Shown one piece after another: positions 35,094 to 49,200 of a stretch of DNA of 64,000 bases. Each line of letters opens with the position of its first letter. Within the stretch, counting starts at the first letter, position 1. The stretch is from NCBI GenBank assembly GCA_000697475.1, contig JNEU01000189.1, positions 1 to 64,000 of the forward strand, given 5' to 3'. The position numbers and the translations under genes were made by a program. The notes under the pieces are model-generated. The model saw only the letters and a list, made by a program, of their open reading frames with translations, did not search any database and was not told the DNA's origin. The DNA is from Lichtheimia corymbifera B2541. Lineage: Eukaryota; Mucoromycota; Mucoromycetes; Mucorales; Lichtheimiaceae.

Positions 35094-36845
35094 TCACGAC
35101 AACTTGGCCGCCTATAAAATAAAAACATTTGAGTAAACAAGCAGATCAAAATCATTATCTCATGTTATAGGTACCTTTTGGTAGAGACTGGAGACCACCT
35201 TGTCAACTTGTTTGAGGGTGTCAATAGCCGTTTCGTACGTTTTCTGTTTTGAAACAAGGTCATGTTAATCATCATTAGGGAGGATCACTTGTACGACTTA
35301 CATCCTCTTCTGGCTCATCAAATACAATCAGACATCCAGCACCTTGATCCAAAATACCATGGAAAGCCTTGTCCAAGATCATTTGTGAAAGTCTAACAGT
35401 GACGAATGAATAAGCAATATAAAGCTTTTTCCTTTGCGTGGCACTTACTTTGCTTCCACTTGTTGTGTTGGGAGTTTGACGGAATTTGCAATATGGGAAA
35501 TCTCAACTCGGGAAAAGGGTTCAATGATGCGCACCAAATTTTGTTCAAGAAGGGTGTCGTACAATGCTGCAAGCTGTGATCGGATGATGGGATCATCATT
35601 GAGCTCTAAAAGTTACATGCATGTGTTAATGAACATCCCTTTTTCTTATTTTCCTCTCCCATCCATGGACTTACCATGTGTATAGGTTGCCAACGCAGTT
35701 TCGAATTCCTGCAAGTTTCTGTTTTGATGTGCACTGGCCACAGCCTTCATAGCTTCGATATCTGAACCAGAATAACGTAAAGCAGTCTTGCCACTGAGAA
35801 TGGCTTGAATGTCCTCAGGCTAGAAGATAGAAATACACTCTATGTAAGTTTCCAGTACCATGGTAATCAGATGATTGTCTTACCAAATTCAACATAATCT
35901 TGCACAAAAGCATATACTTGAGAGCCAACACGGCCTTTGGATCATCTTGGCTTGAATATCCTTCAAATGCTTCGAAAAAGTAGGAATAGGCGGTCTTGTA
36001 ATCTTTCTCTTCTGAATGAAGTACACCAGATTGCATATCGAGTGCTGCTTGCAAAAGAGGTGGGCAGTAGATGGCGTTGGCAGATGTACGTGCAGAGGTC
36101 AATGCAGCCTAATATTCCACTTGTCAATATCAATCCTACCCTATACACATATCCAACTTACTCTTGATTTTGGCAGGTTTCGAAGGGCATGACACACTCT
36201 GCTTTCCAAGAGTTGAACTTCAACAAGGACCATCTTATCATCCAAACGCTTGAGCTCCTTGAGCAATTGAGAAATGAGATTGAGGGACTCATGGTACATT
36301 TTGTTGTCGAGATAGAGGGCCACCAAACGTGTCTCGAGAGATTGCTTCAAAAAGATACGCTTTTCCTGCACAGACCATTCAATGGTTTCCTTGCACACAT
36401 CAATCTGGAGAGGCAAACAATTGGGGATATCGCTGAAATAATCCACAAGCGTGCGAACTATGAGGTAGGACCGTTAGTTGACCATGTTATCAAAGACTAT
36501 CATATCCACTACTTGCTTAGTTTGGCCGTCTTAGCTTTGGCAATTGCACCCATAAACGATCGCGATGATCGGATCAGCTGAGCGAGTTCCTGTGCAAGAC
36601 TAGATATTGTCAATGAGTACAAGGATACGAATACAAGTCGCGTTTTCCCATTACCCGAGGTCGCGATAGAGCTGGCCGAGATGGACAATGGCGTATTCCT
36701 GTTCCTTAATAATCTGATCGTTTTCTGAAGGTTCAGCAAGAACACCATTGTAAAGAGCAATCGCCTGCTCAATCTGCTTTGCATTCTTGAGTTCTTCAGC
36801 TTGTCGAAGGCGTTCGGAAGGTGGCTCGTGTGTGGTGGCAACCAT
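35094..36845 (-). CDS. RPN6: 26S proteasome lid subunit Rpn6 (PSMD11)
   Basis: Nine exons (36845-36655, 36599-36517, 36457-36162, 36108-35884, 35819-35675, 35605-35449, 35392-35302, 35243-35175, 35111-35094) give 424 residues, the usual length. Collinear blocks include [54 protein letters not shown], the PCI segment [15 protein letters not shown] and the C-terminus [15 protein letters not shown]. Rpn6 clamps the lid to the 20S/ATPase base and contacts Rpt6. The second intron (36516-36458) is GC-AG with a GCAAGT donor. Reading through would hit a stop two codons later. The last coding exon is only 18 nt. Confidence 0.96.
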
Positions 36846-37216
36846 GGCTGTCGTTTGTATGCGGTGTAGGTGTAAAGAAAGAAGAGATAAATGACACTGG
36901 ATTCTTGCAACTTCTCCTTGCTGGGCTTCAACAGGTTACGCGTCGTCGTCGATACTGCCTCCGATCCAATAAGAACAAGACTTCCACTGTGCACACTTTG
37001 TCCCTTGTATTCATGCTTCGCTTGATAGTCCACGAGTGATCCATAGCTAGCCCTTCATTCATATATAACACATATTATAATAAATAATTGATTGACATAA
37101 CCTACATTCACCTCCATCATAGCTGCTATTAATATACCAACAATGACCACGATGTTTTACATGCACATATAATACAATTACATTTTATTGTTGCAGAAAC
37201 AAGAAAGAAAGAGCAT
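36846..37216. other. 371-bp spacer between RPN6 and phosphate transporter
   Basis: Holds the RPN6 5' region and the phosphate-transporter 3' end signals (tandem minus-strand genes). No RPN4/PACE-like element (GGTGGCAAA) was recognised on reading. No gene seen. Confidence 0.4.
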
Positions 37217-39757
37217 TTAGAAACCCATAGCAGACATGATGCCATATCCAAGTGTGCAAACAAGAAGAGTAGCAACAATGCTGATGGGGATTCCAGTGAT
37301 GATAAAATCGCGAGTGGTGAGATATTGTTTGCCACGTGAATCTTCGAGCATGACAGCTGACATGTTGGGGAAGCCTGATACCGGTAATCCCATTCCTGCT
37401 GAACAAGCGAGACCAGCGCCCATCACTAGCAAATTGGGATGTGGAACAGGTAGGTGTTGACCCACCTCTTGAACAATGGGGACAATAATCAATGCCGCCA
37501 CCGTATGTGATACAAAGGTAGCAAACACAAGGACAAGTGCAGCAAATATAAACAAGATAGCAAATGGGTGTAACTGATCAATGCCGCTTTTGATACCAAG
37601 TGCTATGTCTTGCAACAACCCAGACGAGGTAACTGCATTACCAAGAGCCATTCCTCCTTGTGCAAGGATCTATATAAACATGTTAGTCAATGGTATTACT
37701 AGCAATTATGTATTCAATCAACTTACCACCACACTCCATAAGAAAGCATGCAAATCATCCTTGCCAAGTAGACCGGTGCCAAAAAATACAAAGAGTGGGA
37801 TGGCAGCTATGACACCAGGGCTACCGATTGTGTGCTCAATGGATGATTCGACGCACCAGAGAATGATTGTAAGGATAGTAATGGCCATGACAAAGATTTG
37901 CTGTGGAGTGATACGACCCTTGACAGGTTTGATGCTGTTGAGATGTTGGCATGCACGATCTGGCCGATAAACCACCAGCAGTAAGCACCAGCATATGAGA
38001 ATGGATAAAATGGAGATTGGCATGGCAACAGCAAACCAAGCACCCCATCCTGGATTGGGTTGCATATATTGCAATGTGATTATGTTTTGCGGTGATGAAA
38101 TGGGTGATATCATTCCTCCAATGCAACTCGCCAATGCAATGCCTAGCAACAAGCATGGTGCTACAGGTGAATCATGCTCCAGTGTACGTAAAATGGGATC
38201 GACCAATGAAAAGCATAGCACCGGTGTTGCTACGTTACTAATCCACATGCTGAGGAATGCTGCCACTGCCATGGTTGCCAATAACACCCAACGTGGACGT
38301 GTGCCTGCATGGGATAAGACATGCGATGCAAATGCTTTGGCAATACCATATTTGGATAATGCACCTGCCAATGCAAAACCACCAAGTAACATCATGATGG
38401 TGCCACTAAACATGGATGAAAATACTGCTTCGGCTGCATCGTGTGCTGTCATGGGTGTGTCATCCGTTTCACGCATTATACCAAGCGGTACAATTAGAAA
38501 AGGAATCAATAAAGACGTTGCGTACAATGGCAATGCTTCTGTAGCCCATAGTATGGCTGCCAACATCAATAATGCAAAGCATCGGGTTTCTTGACGTTGC
38601 GCAAAAATGGGAACATTCATCAATACCGCAAATACCACGAGAGCAAATAAAAGGCAGGCTGCCGAGTGTACCCGTTTGGCAGGAACAATGAGGGACGGCA
38701 ATAACCGATACATCTTTGTATCATCATGCTTGTATTGGGCTCCATGTTGCTGTCGTTCTTGATGGACCATATCTTTCCATACGGTGTTGCGTTCATATGT
38801 CAGCTGGTCCCGTAAATGGGTCTTCATTTGCCTTACAGCTTTGGATGTGTGGCCACCACAAAAGAGATCTGCATAGACTTGCTCGACCCGTGTTAGGTAT
38901 CTATGCAATTGTGCGGCTGCTTTTGGTGTAAATGGGGCTGCATCTACGACGCGTGGTAAATAGCGATCCTTGAGTCGACGTCCAAGCACTTTATCATGCT
39001 TTTTGAGAATCTTTGCGAATGCTCGTCTATTCAAGTCGACATATGACTCGACATCTGATACAAGCACGTAAAGTTGTACTAGTTGTGCTCTTAATCCAGC
39101 AAGGTGTTCCACATAAAGCTCGCTTTCGCGTGTGGTTTGGGTGGACAGTCGTGATTCGAATGATGCCTTGTGTCTAGGCCCTGATGTTGCTTCCGGTACT
39201 GCAAGCTTTTCTTGTGATTGTCTACTCAAACGATGTTCCCGTTCCGCATGCATATCGGTAGTATGCATTGCACTTGGCTTTTGTGTATATTGAAACTCTT
39301 CTTCTTGGCCATCCAAGGTAGCTAGTCCATGATCATCGCCTCCTCGTACACCTCCATCAGGATAAGGGTCTTCAGGGCATGCCTCAAGTTTGGCTTCGAG
39401 CTCCGCCATTTGCGATTCCACATCGCTGAATACCTGGGAAAAGAATGTGATGACCTTATCCAGCTGTGCATCCAATGCTGCTTCAAAAACTTGTTCATCT
39501 TGTTCTTGCTGAATGGCTATCGATCGTCGATTGTTGTCAACACCGCCTTCAATATCGCTTCCATGATTGATAGCTTGCACACGTTGTCGTTCAAATTCAA
39601 AAATAATGGATTTCAAATCCTCGTATCTATACATGTGTTGTTGGTCGGCATGAACACGCTCAAATGGTTGCATATTACAACTCCCCCACACTTACGCAAC
39701 GTAGCCATGATCCCACTCGGGAACCGCATTGAAGCGCAACGAATGAGAGAACTTCAT
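37217..39757 (-). CDS. SPX-domain low-affinity phosphate transporter (Pho87/Pho90/Pho91 type)
   Basis: Three exons (39757-39696, 39626-37727, 37669-37217) give 804 residues. The SPX domain fills the N-terminal ~300 residues: MKFSHSLRFNAVPEWDHGYV, YEDLKSIIFEFE, LYVLVSDVESYVDLNRRAF and KILKKHDKVLG, the Lys-rich helix that binds inositol pyrophosphates. The C-terminal part is a 10-12 helix permease of the DASS/citrate transporter-like fold: LMLAAILWATEALPLYATS, MLLGGFALAGALSKYGIA, WISNVATPVLCF, GMISPISSPQNIITLQYM and SHTVAALIIVPIV. It should import phosphate, gated by SPX sensing. Location (plasma membrane or vacuole) cannot be told. The first intron falls right after 20 residues of SPX. Confidence 0.93.
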
Positions 39758-40927
39758 AAAAGAGAATAAGAAAGAGAGGAAGAGGGCGTGTTGATAAAAA
39801 AGGATTGAAAGGGGCAAACTCAAGGGAAAGAAAACAAGATGAAAGGGAAACAGAGGTTCAAATATAAATGCATCAACATCTCCAACCGTGAAGAAACATA
39901 TAATTGCTCGATTTAGCGGCATGCGGCATGTTTTCGTTTTCTTGCTGCGTCTTTCATGGATAATCAAAAAGAACTCTAAACATTGGTGATTCATATGCAT
40001 CCCCCAATACGCTGACTATCCTCCCAATACATCAAGTGCTGTCAGATGTGACCAGCTGACGATGCCATCTCGGCCCACTTTCGGGTGCAACGTAAATAAC
40101 AGACACTGACCCAGGGGAATAAAGAATCTCCTCGTCGTTTCCATCCCATTCTCCTCCTTCTTTCTGATGTCACGTTTATATCAAACAATCAATCAGCCGG
40201 CAGTTGATATTGCTGACTTTTTCTTGGTAACAATTACCATCCACCACCACCACCATCATCATCACCCCCTTACTTTATTAGTCCATTAAACCTGCATAAA
40301 TGGATACATCCTGCAAGTGAACGAGACAACTGAATGATAAGATACATCATGGTAACATCATCATCATCATCATCCACATTGCTGCATCAAGCAAACATGC
40401 CGATTAAGTTGCTGCAAGCAATATCCCCCTTACAACCCCATTCTAGAGCACTCTTTTGAGAACACCCTAAGCTTTGTATCATTTTCTTTTGGTAATAAAA
40501 AAAAAGTAGGCAATTGTGCCAAGACGCTCCGTAGAGCAATTGTAGCAACATCAACGAGTGATGCGTGATTGAGCTAAAAGCTCTGTCCGTCCTTATCAAG
40601 GGGATTGCCAAAGATCTCTCCTTTCTATAATAGACATGGTGATTAGAAAACATAGTCATTACAAATCGTAGCGTTGTTGTTTACATACCATCAAGCACAA
40701 AGAGCCCCTAGCCTCCTCATCGCAGCATTCTTATAATAGGTGGGGTGGCTTTGAATATCCGCTCCCAGCATTTTTCTCTCCGCAAAATGGTCTACACTCT
40801 CCCAATATAAAGTGTGAGAGTTTCATGTCATGCTGTGACAAGTGAATTGCAACTCGTGCATAATTTGAGACACTCTTTTAATGCATCACGGTCGTTCTTT
40901 TGTTATATGATCAAATGATTCTCTTTG
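39758..40927. other. intergenic 1.17 kb with ATC/CAT triplet tracts
   Basis: No supported gene. It contains short (CAC/CAT/ATC)n tracts near 40230-40265 and 40350-40372. The minus frame 40387-40659 has no family match. Likely the transporter promoter plus the PDK1-gene 3' flank. Confidence 0.5.
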
Positions 40928-43451
40928 TCAAGCTGCTACACCAAAGCTATCAACTAACATAGAATTGATGGTATTGACCCACTCTTGTGCTTGTGCATTG
41001 CTATCCTCCAGTGTATACGATTTTTGTGGCTAAAAACATGTATGCATTAACTCAATGTGCTAAACGCCATTGACCCATCATCATCCCTTGCCAACTTACT
41101 GTATGAATGCAAAACACAGATTTGGTCTTGAGTTCAGCGAGTAACTGTGGTATCCATGGAATTTCACACCGTAATGCACCTCCTGCACCATCCTTTTCCG
41201 GTCCTTCATCCAAATATAATAACCGTGGGCGATCTGTAAGTATCAGCACTCGTTTCTTGTTGAATAAACCACGTCGTCGTGTTAGTCGACCACATCGCAC
41301 AATAGACTCGTTTGGATACAAATGCGGCATCCATGGTGGGTGTGATTGCTCTCCTAACCTTTCCAAAGTCGAAGTTTGTGATGCTGATGGATGGTGGCCG
41401 CCAGCGACCCCACTAGATGTAGTAGTAGCACCTTGATCCCCTGACATGTGACGTTGTCGTACTGCAGCAGCAGCAGCAGCTGTAGGTGGATGCGGTGCTT
41501 GGCTAAGCGGGCCATGTATAGAGTCATCATCATCATTGTCATCTTCTACACGAGCTGCTGCTTCATCACTGAATGGATCCTTCGATGGCTGTGGTGCTGT
41601 TGCTTGTGTTGTCAAGGATGGTATCATGTGTCCTTCATCGCCAAACCAGATATCATCATTATCCACCACATTGGCGCTTGCTGCTGCTGTTGCTCGTGTT
41701 CGCTTGAGTTTGGCATCCAATCGTTCCTTCAATGATGGTGCTTGCGATTCCCAAATATGGTCCCAATCGATACCATCGAAAAATGGGTGTGCTTTGAGTG
41801 CATCCATTCCACCAGTAGCTTCAGATCCCAATCGCTGTTTTGGTTCCAACAAGAGTAATTTCATCACCAAATCCTTGGCCACTTCTGGAAAGTCATCAGG
41901 GATGCTGTAGTCCAAATTCTTCACTTTTTGAAATATAAGATAGTCGGTGGATGCCTTGAAGGGAGAACGCCCTGCAAGCATTTGATAGATCACACAACCC
42001 AACGCCCATAGATCCGCCCTACACAATTCCAAAATAGGTCAATATCCAAAATAGGTCAATTATCTGCATGTATGTGCACGAACCCACCCACAAAACAAAC
42101 CACCCCCCTGTTCCCTATTTCACAATCTTCCTTTTCATCCCCTTTTCCCGATGAGCCTATACTTACTCTTGCAAAGTTGGATCACTTCTAAGGAGCTCAG
42201 GAGATACATATTCCGCCGTACCAACAAATGATCTCGATCGTGCTATGCTGGTGCCCTCGCCATCTTCTTCACCCTGCTCATTCTCGTTGGTTGTCTGTTC
42301 AGGTTGTAGAATCTTGGCTGATCCAAAATCTGTAATCTTGATATGCATACGATCATCCAGTAGAATGCTATCATCATATTAGCTCGAGGTCTCTAATGCT
42401 CATTTCCTGATGTCAACTTACTTTTCTGGCTTGATATCTCTATATACATCATTAATATGTTAATAAACCTTGCAACTATCATACGATTCCTTCAACTTTG
42501 TACGGACCTGTGAACGATATTTCGGCTATGGATGTGTTCAATGGCAAGTAATATCTCGGCCGCATAAAACCGCGCCGTGTCCATATCGAAAGGGGCGAGC
42601 TAATGTCGAGTTAATGAATGTCTGTATATCCAAAATCCGCTCTCTCTCAACTTACTCTTCGAATATATGTGTATAATTCACCGTTTCTTGCCAAGTCAAT
42701 CACATAATCTATAAAAGTAGATTGAGTTATATTATACCCAGATTTGATCCATGTATATTACTTACACAAGCTGCGATTATCCTTGAACGTCCAATAGAGC
42801 CGAACAATACCAGGGTGGTTCATCTTGCTCAATGCATCACGCTCAATCATGACATACTTGACTTTGTCATTCTTGACGATATGTGCTTTGTCGAGCTTCT
42901 TGATAGCATACTGCTTGCCAGTCTTTTTGTCGTTACCAACAAGTACCTATCCAACAAGATGAATACCATACACGTGGGCGGATGATGATTATATCTCCTA
43001 CCGTCGAGTAACTGCCCTCTCCTAATATAGGGCCATAGTCGAAGTCGGTGACGGTACGTCGATGTCGAAAGAGCGGGTGCGAAGGATCGTCAACATCGGT
43101 AGAGGTTACAGGTGCTGGTGGTTGCTGCTGCTGTTGTGTTGTGCTGCTTGAAGAGGTATTGTTGTTTGACGAACTGCCTGCAGCGTCATTGCTTTGAATA
43201 ACTGAATGGAGTAACGCTGATCCGTTTCCTGTTGCATTAGGTGCATCAGTACTCTCTATTTCTCGGATGAATCGTCGAACATTTCGTCACTGTACCTGTG
43301 CCATGTCCAGCATCGAGAGGGTGGTTGGCTCTGTCCGATGGTTCAACCGCTGTACCCTGCACCATGGAGCAACGACGTTTGCAGGATATAGAAAAAAGAA
43401 AGGGAGAAGAACAAGGAGCTCATAGTACCTTACCGCCGACTTATTTTGCAT
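40928..43451 (-). CDS. PDK1/Pkh-type protein kinase with C-terminal PH-like domain
   Basis: Ten exons (43451-43434, 43356-43296, 43261-43002, 42946-42766, 42708-42656, 42599-42508, 42439-42422, 42367-42167, 42018-41100, 41029-40928) give 634 residues. AGC kinase landmarks: GPILGEGSYSTV, AIKKLDKAHIVKNDKVKYV, HIHSRNIVHRDIKPEN, ITDFGSAKIL, activation loop SFVGTAEYVSPELL and WALGCVIYQMLAGRSPF. SFVGTAEYVSPE is typical of PDK1. The C-terminal ~110 residues (SIVRCGRLTRRRGLFNKKRV, RPRLLYLDE, KSYTLEDSNAQAQEWVNTIN) form a PH domain. Pkh kinases activate Ypk/AKT-like and PKC-like kinases and respond to sphingoid bases. A Glu/Gly-rich insert of about 25 residues lies between DFG and the activation Ser. 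An in-frame ATG at 43556 could extend the N-terminus. Confidence 0.9.
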
Positions 43452-44430
43452 GCGTGTGGCAGGCTTAAAGGTTACACCAGTAAGCTGACTCTCAACGTTT
43501 TGCACCAACAGCCATGCAAGGTACACACATAACCTGTCATTCATTGTAATACGCATAAATCATTAATGCTTTTTATATCAATTACTAGTAAACCAGAATC
43601 AATTCTATTGCAGTATATGTACTTTGATGATGGTGGTTGCTATGGAAGCTAGCTCTGAATCCTTGTTGATGCCATGTTGTCTTCTTCAATAAAATATAAG
43701 CTTCTTACGTGATCCATTCCTAAGCAGTAACATAAATACATTGTTGGAAGTTACGTAAGCGTGAAATTTATATGCAGACCCTAGATTCAAAAGAAGATTT
43801 ACCGAGGGTTGTCATGGCTGCATAGTGCTTCAATTTTCTCGTGGATGATACGATAAAATGGATCATGCGAAATGGTTATTAGTGCGCATGTTGACATTCT
43901 TATGTCGATCTCAGAGATCACGTAACTAGTAATCAGCTGCTGCAAGAGACCGGAAAACAGACGTCATACATATAGAAGGATGGATAATGACATATGGATG
44001 ATGTTGTTGCATTACGTACTCGGCTTCGTTTTCGGTTACAGACGATGCATAATGATCCTAGATGATCACGACAAGTACTTTGAGCCAGTTGAATACGACT
44101 CAAATGACATTATTAGCAAGAGTTTCAAAGAGCATTGTTTGCCATGGAAATCACTGTGATATCACCTTATGCTAATATGCATGGATAACCCATCTTCGAC
44201 ATTAGTATATTGATCACACTGCTCCTCTTATGTTCAGTTGCAATCATAATCGATCTTTTGTTTTCTTTTTCGTCGATCAATATCCTATTATCGTGCTTTG
44301 TTTATCTTAGCTTTTACACCCTTTTTGTATCAGTAACATGTACTACTCCTCAAACCGAGATCAACCATCACGTAATGTGGTATGCTTGTGATACATACGA
44401 CGTATACAGGATGTTATGCTTACTTCATTT
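43452..44430. promoter_or_regulatory. divergent region, PDK1 and syntaxin genes
   Basis: 979 bp between two head-to-head genes. No gene or repeat recognised. The frame 44210-44434 (plus) is a hydrophobic low-complexity frame that runs into the syntaxin start region and is rejected. Confidence 0.4.
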
Positions 44431-46075
44431 ATGAAACAGGGTAGTAATACAGAAAGGTGAGCATGCGATGCCTTTTATACCAGCTACTGTTGTCTAATTG
44501 ATTATATCCACGACATCCATATCAGCGATGAATTTGGCCGTCCTCGCACACCAACAGGATATCACGGAGCGAGAAATGGATATAGACATGCTATACAGCC
44601 ATCACAGAATGCTATAGGGCCGCATAGACAAAACAACAATATGGATGGGCATGAAGCTATCGAAATGAATGCATGGTCGCCTCGCTCAAGAATACCGCCT
44701 ACATCTTCACAGCTTGATTCCATGGAAGGATTTTTTCTCGAGGTATGTATAATTCAGCCACAACCCATCACATGCATGATCAAGCTAACGGCATGTCTTT
44801 CGGGATATGCTCTAAAGGTGGATACATTGAAAGATGATCTGGATGCTATCAACAAAAATGTGGATGAAATAGCACAATTGCATAATGCGGCCCTGACAAC
44901 CTTCAAAGATCTGCAATTTGATGCGGCGTCCAAAGACTTGACACGGCTAAAGCGAGAGACTCAAAAGTTGAACAACGATATGAAAAACAGGCTAAAAGGT
45001 ATTAGTAGACATGCATAGTAGTATGATCATAAAGGTTGACACACGTGATATTTTCCAAGCTCTCCAAATGAGCAGATTCCAAGCTAGTAGCCCTTCGGTT
45101 GTCAAAATACGTCGTGTGCAGGTAACAAAATAACAGCGATCCAACATCAATAGGAAGGCTCATTCAAAGCAAATCAAGATAGAAGCGCTTTGGAAGCGAT
45201 TCTTTGAGGTGATTGAACGTTATCAGGATATGGAACGAATGTACGAACGAAAGTACCGGCAGCGTATTGAAAGACAAATCAAGCTTGGTCTGTAATGGGT
45301 TATCAAAGGCCATCATCCATTTGTAATAAGCTCATGTTGCTGCTTTAGTGAAACCAAATGCTTCGCAGGACGAAGTGGATCGCATCGTTCAATGCAATGA
45401 TCCATCACAAATTTTTGCCCAATCAGTGCGTGAGATCAGTAAATTGTTTATTGTGTGAGAACAGCGCTATTACTAATTACAATGTATATCATACAAATAG
45501 CTTGTACATACGACGCGCAGCAATCAAGGGCAACAGGTGCTTGCTGAAGTACAGAATCGCCATGACGATATCAAGCATATTGAAAAAACCATTGTGGTAA
45601 GGGGGGGATCAATGATAACATTTGCGGCTGGGAAAGTATAAGATCCAATATGTGTATGTGAATAGGAACTCCATCAACTGCTTGCAGACATGTCGATGCT
45701 TGTTGAGCGTCAAGGCGATATGCTGACTGATATTGAGCAAAATGCTGAATATGCTGCTGGTCATGTGCAACAAGGAAACACAGTGGTGGATCGAGCGATC
45801 AAACAAGCCAAAGCAACACGACATGTAAGTTGGTTGTCCCACCACAAATGGGACATATAATAGGCTCACATGTCGTGCAAAATGTATAGAAAAAGTGGAT
45901 ATGCCTATTGCTGGTAATTTTGATCTGTGTAGCCATTGCGGTCTTGGTATGGTGGTTTGCATTTGATCATCCGGTAAGTTTATGAAATATGAATCAGGAT
46001 GAGATATGTGAAGATAATAATGATCTTGTGCTTGAATAGGGAGTGGGAGAAAGTAACCAAGGCAACACACAGTAA
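44431..46075 (+). CDS. plasma-membrane Qa-SNARE (syntaxin/Sso1 type)
   Basis: Ten exons (44431-44456, 44526-44742, 44818-44998, 45084-45121, 45158-45287, 45349-45429, 45529-45596, 45666-45824, 45890-45973, 46040-46075) give 339 residues. A polar N-terminus precedes the Habc bundle (VDTLKDDLDAINKNVDEIAQ, IRRVQAHSKQI, WKRFFEVIERYQDMERMYER). Then comes the SNARE helix with the ionic-layer Gln in MLVERQGDMLTDIEQNAEYA and a C-terminal anchor (ICLLLVILICVAIAVLVWWF) with a 15-residue tail. It should mediate exocytic fusion. Acceptors at 45084, 45158 and 45529 were chosen because they restore the conserved IR..Q and VR..VLAEVQNRH segments. Other in-frame choices break them. The length slightly exceeds Sso1. 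Confidence 0.9.
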
Positions 46076-46246
46076 CCATAGCGGTAGATGATCAATAAAA
46101 GCATCTATTATACTGTCAAAGTAGCGAGTACAAATGTAACGGGATTCGAAACAAGCATCGGCATTGTAACATGATCCGCCATTTTCCCGCGGTTATCTTC
46201 CGCGTTTTTCAATCCCTTTCTTCTCTTCCCCTTTTCCACACAAAAT

Positions 46247-49200
46247 ATGTCAGAGTCAACAAACCAAGACACAGCCAACTCTTCGAGAGCAACAAGCCCT
46301 TCAGAGGAACGTCCCGCCAACTTTGAAGAAACCACCACCCCTTTCTTTAAATACCACCACCAAAAGACCATTGAGAATGTAAGTGCCTGATTCAACTTTG
46401 CCCATTTGCCCTTTTGTTAATGACGCAACACACAGCATGACAGCAAGTACTTGAGTCAAAACCTAACCCATGCTACTTTGGGCGATGAAGATCCTGCTGA
46501 AGTGAGCGAGTCAGACGAGGAATATCAACCACCCATCAAATGTGCACCTGAACGTACTCCAGATCATCACACGGATGCTGGTACTGCTAAAGCTGATACA
46601 CATGGTAAGTAATGGGACGCTATGTATATACATATAAAGGGTGTTGATTGATTTGACTCGTTAATCACCTTTTATCATGCCTTCTTTTGCTCTTTTAGAT
46701 GATGCTGTCACAGCCGAATTGTGTGGATTGTACCAGACATTGCAGAATTGCTTGGATCTCCGAGAAAAGTACATGAAGCGTTCATGCCAGCGTTGGGAGG
46801 ATGATCCTAGGAACAGAGACGATTGGGAAGTCTATCCACCCCCTCCACCACCATCGTGGCCATTGCCATCACCTGAAGAACAAGCTCGTCGCAGGGAACA
46901 AGAACGACGTCGTGAAGAGGATCCTGTTGCGGCAGTGGGTAGCGATTTTGAATGGGATAAATGCAAGATTCCTGGTAACCACGAGGTAGGCATCATCGAT
47001 CAACGATAAGCTTTGAGGTTACTCTCTCACACACGTTGTGCTGGCTGGCTGTAGTTTGTATTTGGCATGGGACCAGAAGGCTTTTATGAGGTGTACCAAT
47101 CTGAGAAAGGTAACCAAGACGTCATATGCATGACTTCATCATCGATCTAATGCATGAACTTTATATACACACAAAAAAAGACAAGAGTGAAGGTCGACCT
47201 GTTTATGAGATCCCCGGAAGAAGAGAATTCTTTAAGGATATCGATTACGTGTTGAATGCTATCAGGTATGTGTAACCAGAAACGTTCCTGTTTCATGGAT
47301 CACTGATCTATTTATAGTGATGGCCCAGCCAAGAGTTTTGCTTTCCGTCGCTTGCGATACCTTGATAGCAAGTGGCAAATGTACATTTTGTTGAATGAAT
47401 TCCAAGAATTGGCCGATTCCAAGGTGTGTATGCCAGCAGCAGCAGCATTGGAAGGAAGGAGGGGTTGTTAATGCATCCTTTTTTGTTTAGCGTGTGCCCC
47501 ACAGAGATTTCTACAATGTGAGAAAAGTCGATACTCACGTGCACCATTCAAGCTGCATGAACCAAAAGCACCTGCTACGCTTTATCAAATCCAAGATGAA
47601 GAAAAGCCCTGATGTAAGTCGCCCTCTACTGATGATATGGCTACCCACGTTTCCTCATTGTGTCATTTTAGGATGTCGTTATTTATCGTGATGGTCAACA
47701 TCTCACATTGAAAGGCGTATTTGAGAGCTTGAACTTGACGGCATACGATTTGAGCATTGACACGCTTGACATGCATGTAATGGATGTGAATCCTGGGGGT
47801 ATGGCTTTACACTAAACATGAAAACTGCATTATAGGCCCACAAGGATTCATTCCATCGTTTCGACAAGTTCAACCTCAAGTACAATCCTATCGGTGAGAG
47901 CAGACTGCGTGAGATCTTTATGAAGACCGACAATTATATCCAGGGCAGATACCTTGCCGAGATCACAAAAGGTAAAACCAAGCCATTGAGGAAAACAAAA
48001 GGCAAGCTGACATGATATCGTTTATCTTTGCAGAGGTCGTCTCTGATCTTGAGTCATCCAAATACCAGATGGTGGAATACAGAGTATCGATTTATGGAAG
48101 GTAATTAAATTGACTTATTGTATTGGATGTGGTGATCTCATATGGAGAATTTACGTAGATCGAGGGAGGAATGGGATAAGCTTGCCAAATGGGTGGTCAA
48201 CAACAAGCTTTTCTCGCCAAATGTGCGCTGGTTGATTCAAGTGCCTCGTTTGTACAACATCTACAAGGCATCCAACTCTGTTGAAAGCTTCCATGACATC
48301 ATTCGCAGTAAGTATTATAGCGATTGAAAGGATAAACAAGATATTGACATGATCCCATAGACTTGTTTGAGCCATTGTTCGAAGTTACCAAGGATCCCCA
48401 AAGCCATCCTGAACTTCACGTGTTCTTGCAGCGTGTTGTAGGCTTTGATTCGGTGGACGATGAATCCAAACCCGAGCGTCGGTTGTTTAAGAAGTTCCCA
48501 GTGCCCTCAGAATGGAACAGCAAACACAATCCACCTTACACCTACTACTTGTATTACACCTATGCTAATGTTGCGTCGTTGAACAACTGGCGTAAACTGC
48601 GCGGATTTAGTGAGTAACTACCCAAGGTTCCAAAGTCAGCGCACTGATACTAACAATGAATATTTACTAGATACCTTTGTTATGCGTCCTCATTGTGGTG
48701 AAGCTGGTGACACCGAGCATTTGACAGCAGCCTTCTTGTCCGCGTTTGGAATTAGCCATGGTATTCTCTTGCGTAAGGTGCCTGCACTTCAGTATTTGTA
48801 CTACTTGTCGCAAATTCCTATTGCCATGTCACCATTATCCAACAATGCTCTCTTTTTGACGTATGAGCGCAATCCGTTACCCCAGTTCTTCCAACGTGGT
48901 CTCAACATTTCTCTATCCACGGATGATCCACTCCAATTCCATTTCACCAAGGAACCATTGATTGAAGAATACAGTGTGGCTGCTCAGGTAAAATGGATGA
49001 TCATTTATGGTCCAATCATATATCTGTTACTAATCTCCCCATCGCCATATTCTAGATCTGGAAATTATCGCCTACTGACATGTGCGAATTGGCACGAAAC
49101 TCAGTGATTCAAAGTGGATGGGAAAGCCATATCAAGAAACATTGGATTGGCAAGCACTGGGACGAACCTGGCGTGGCAGGCAATGATATGCAAAAGACCA

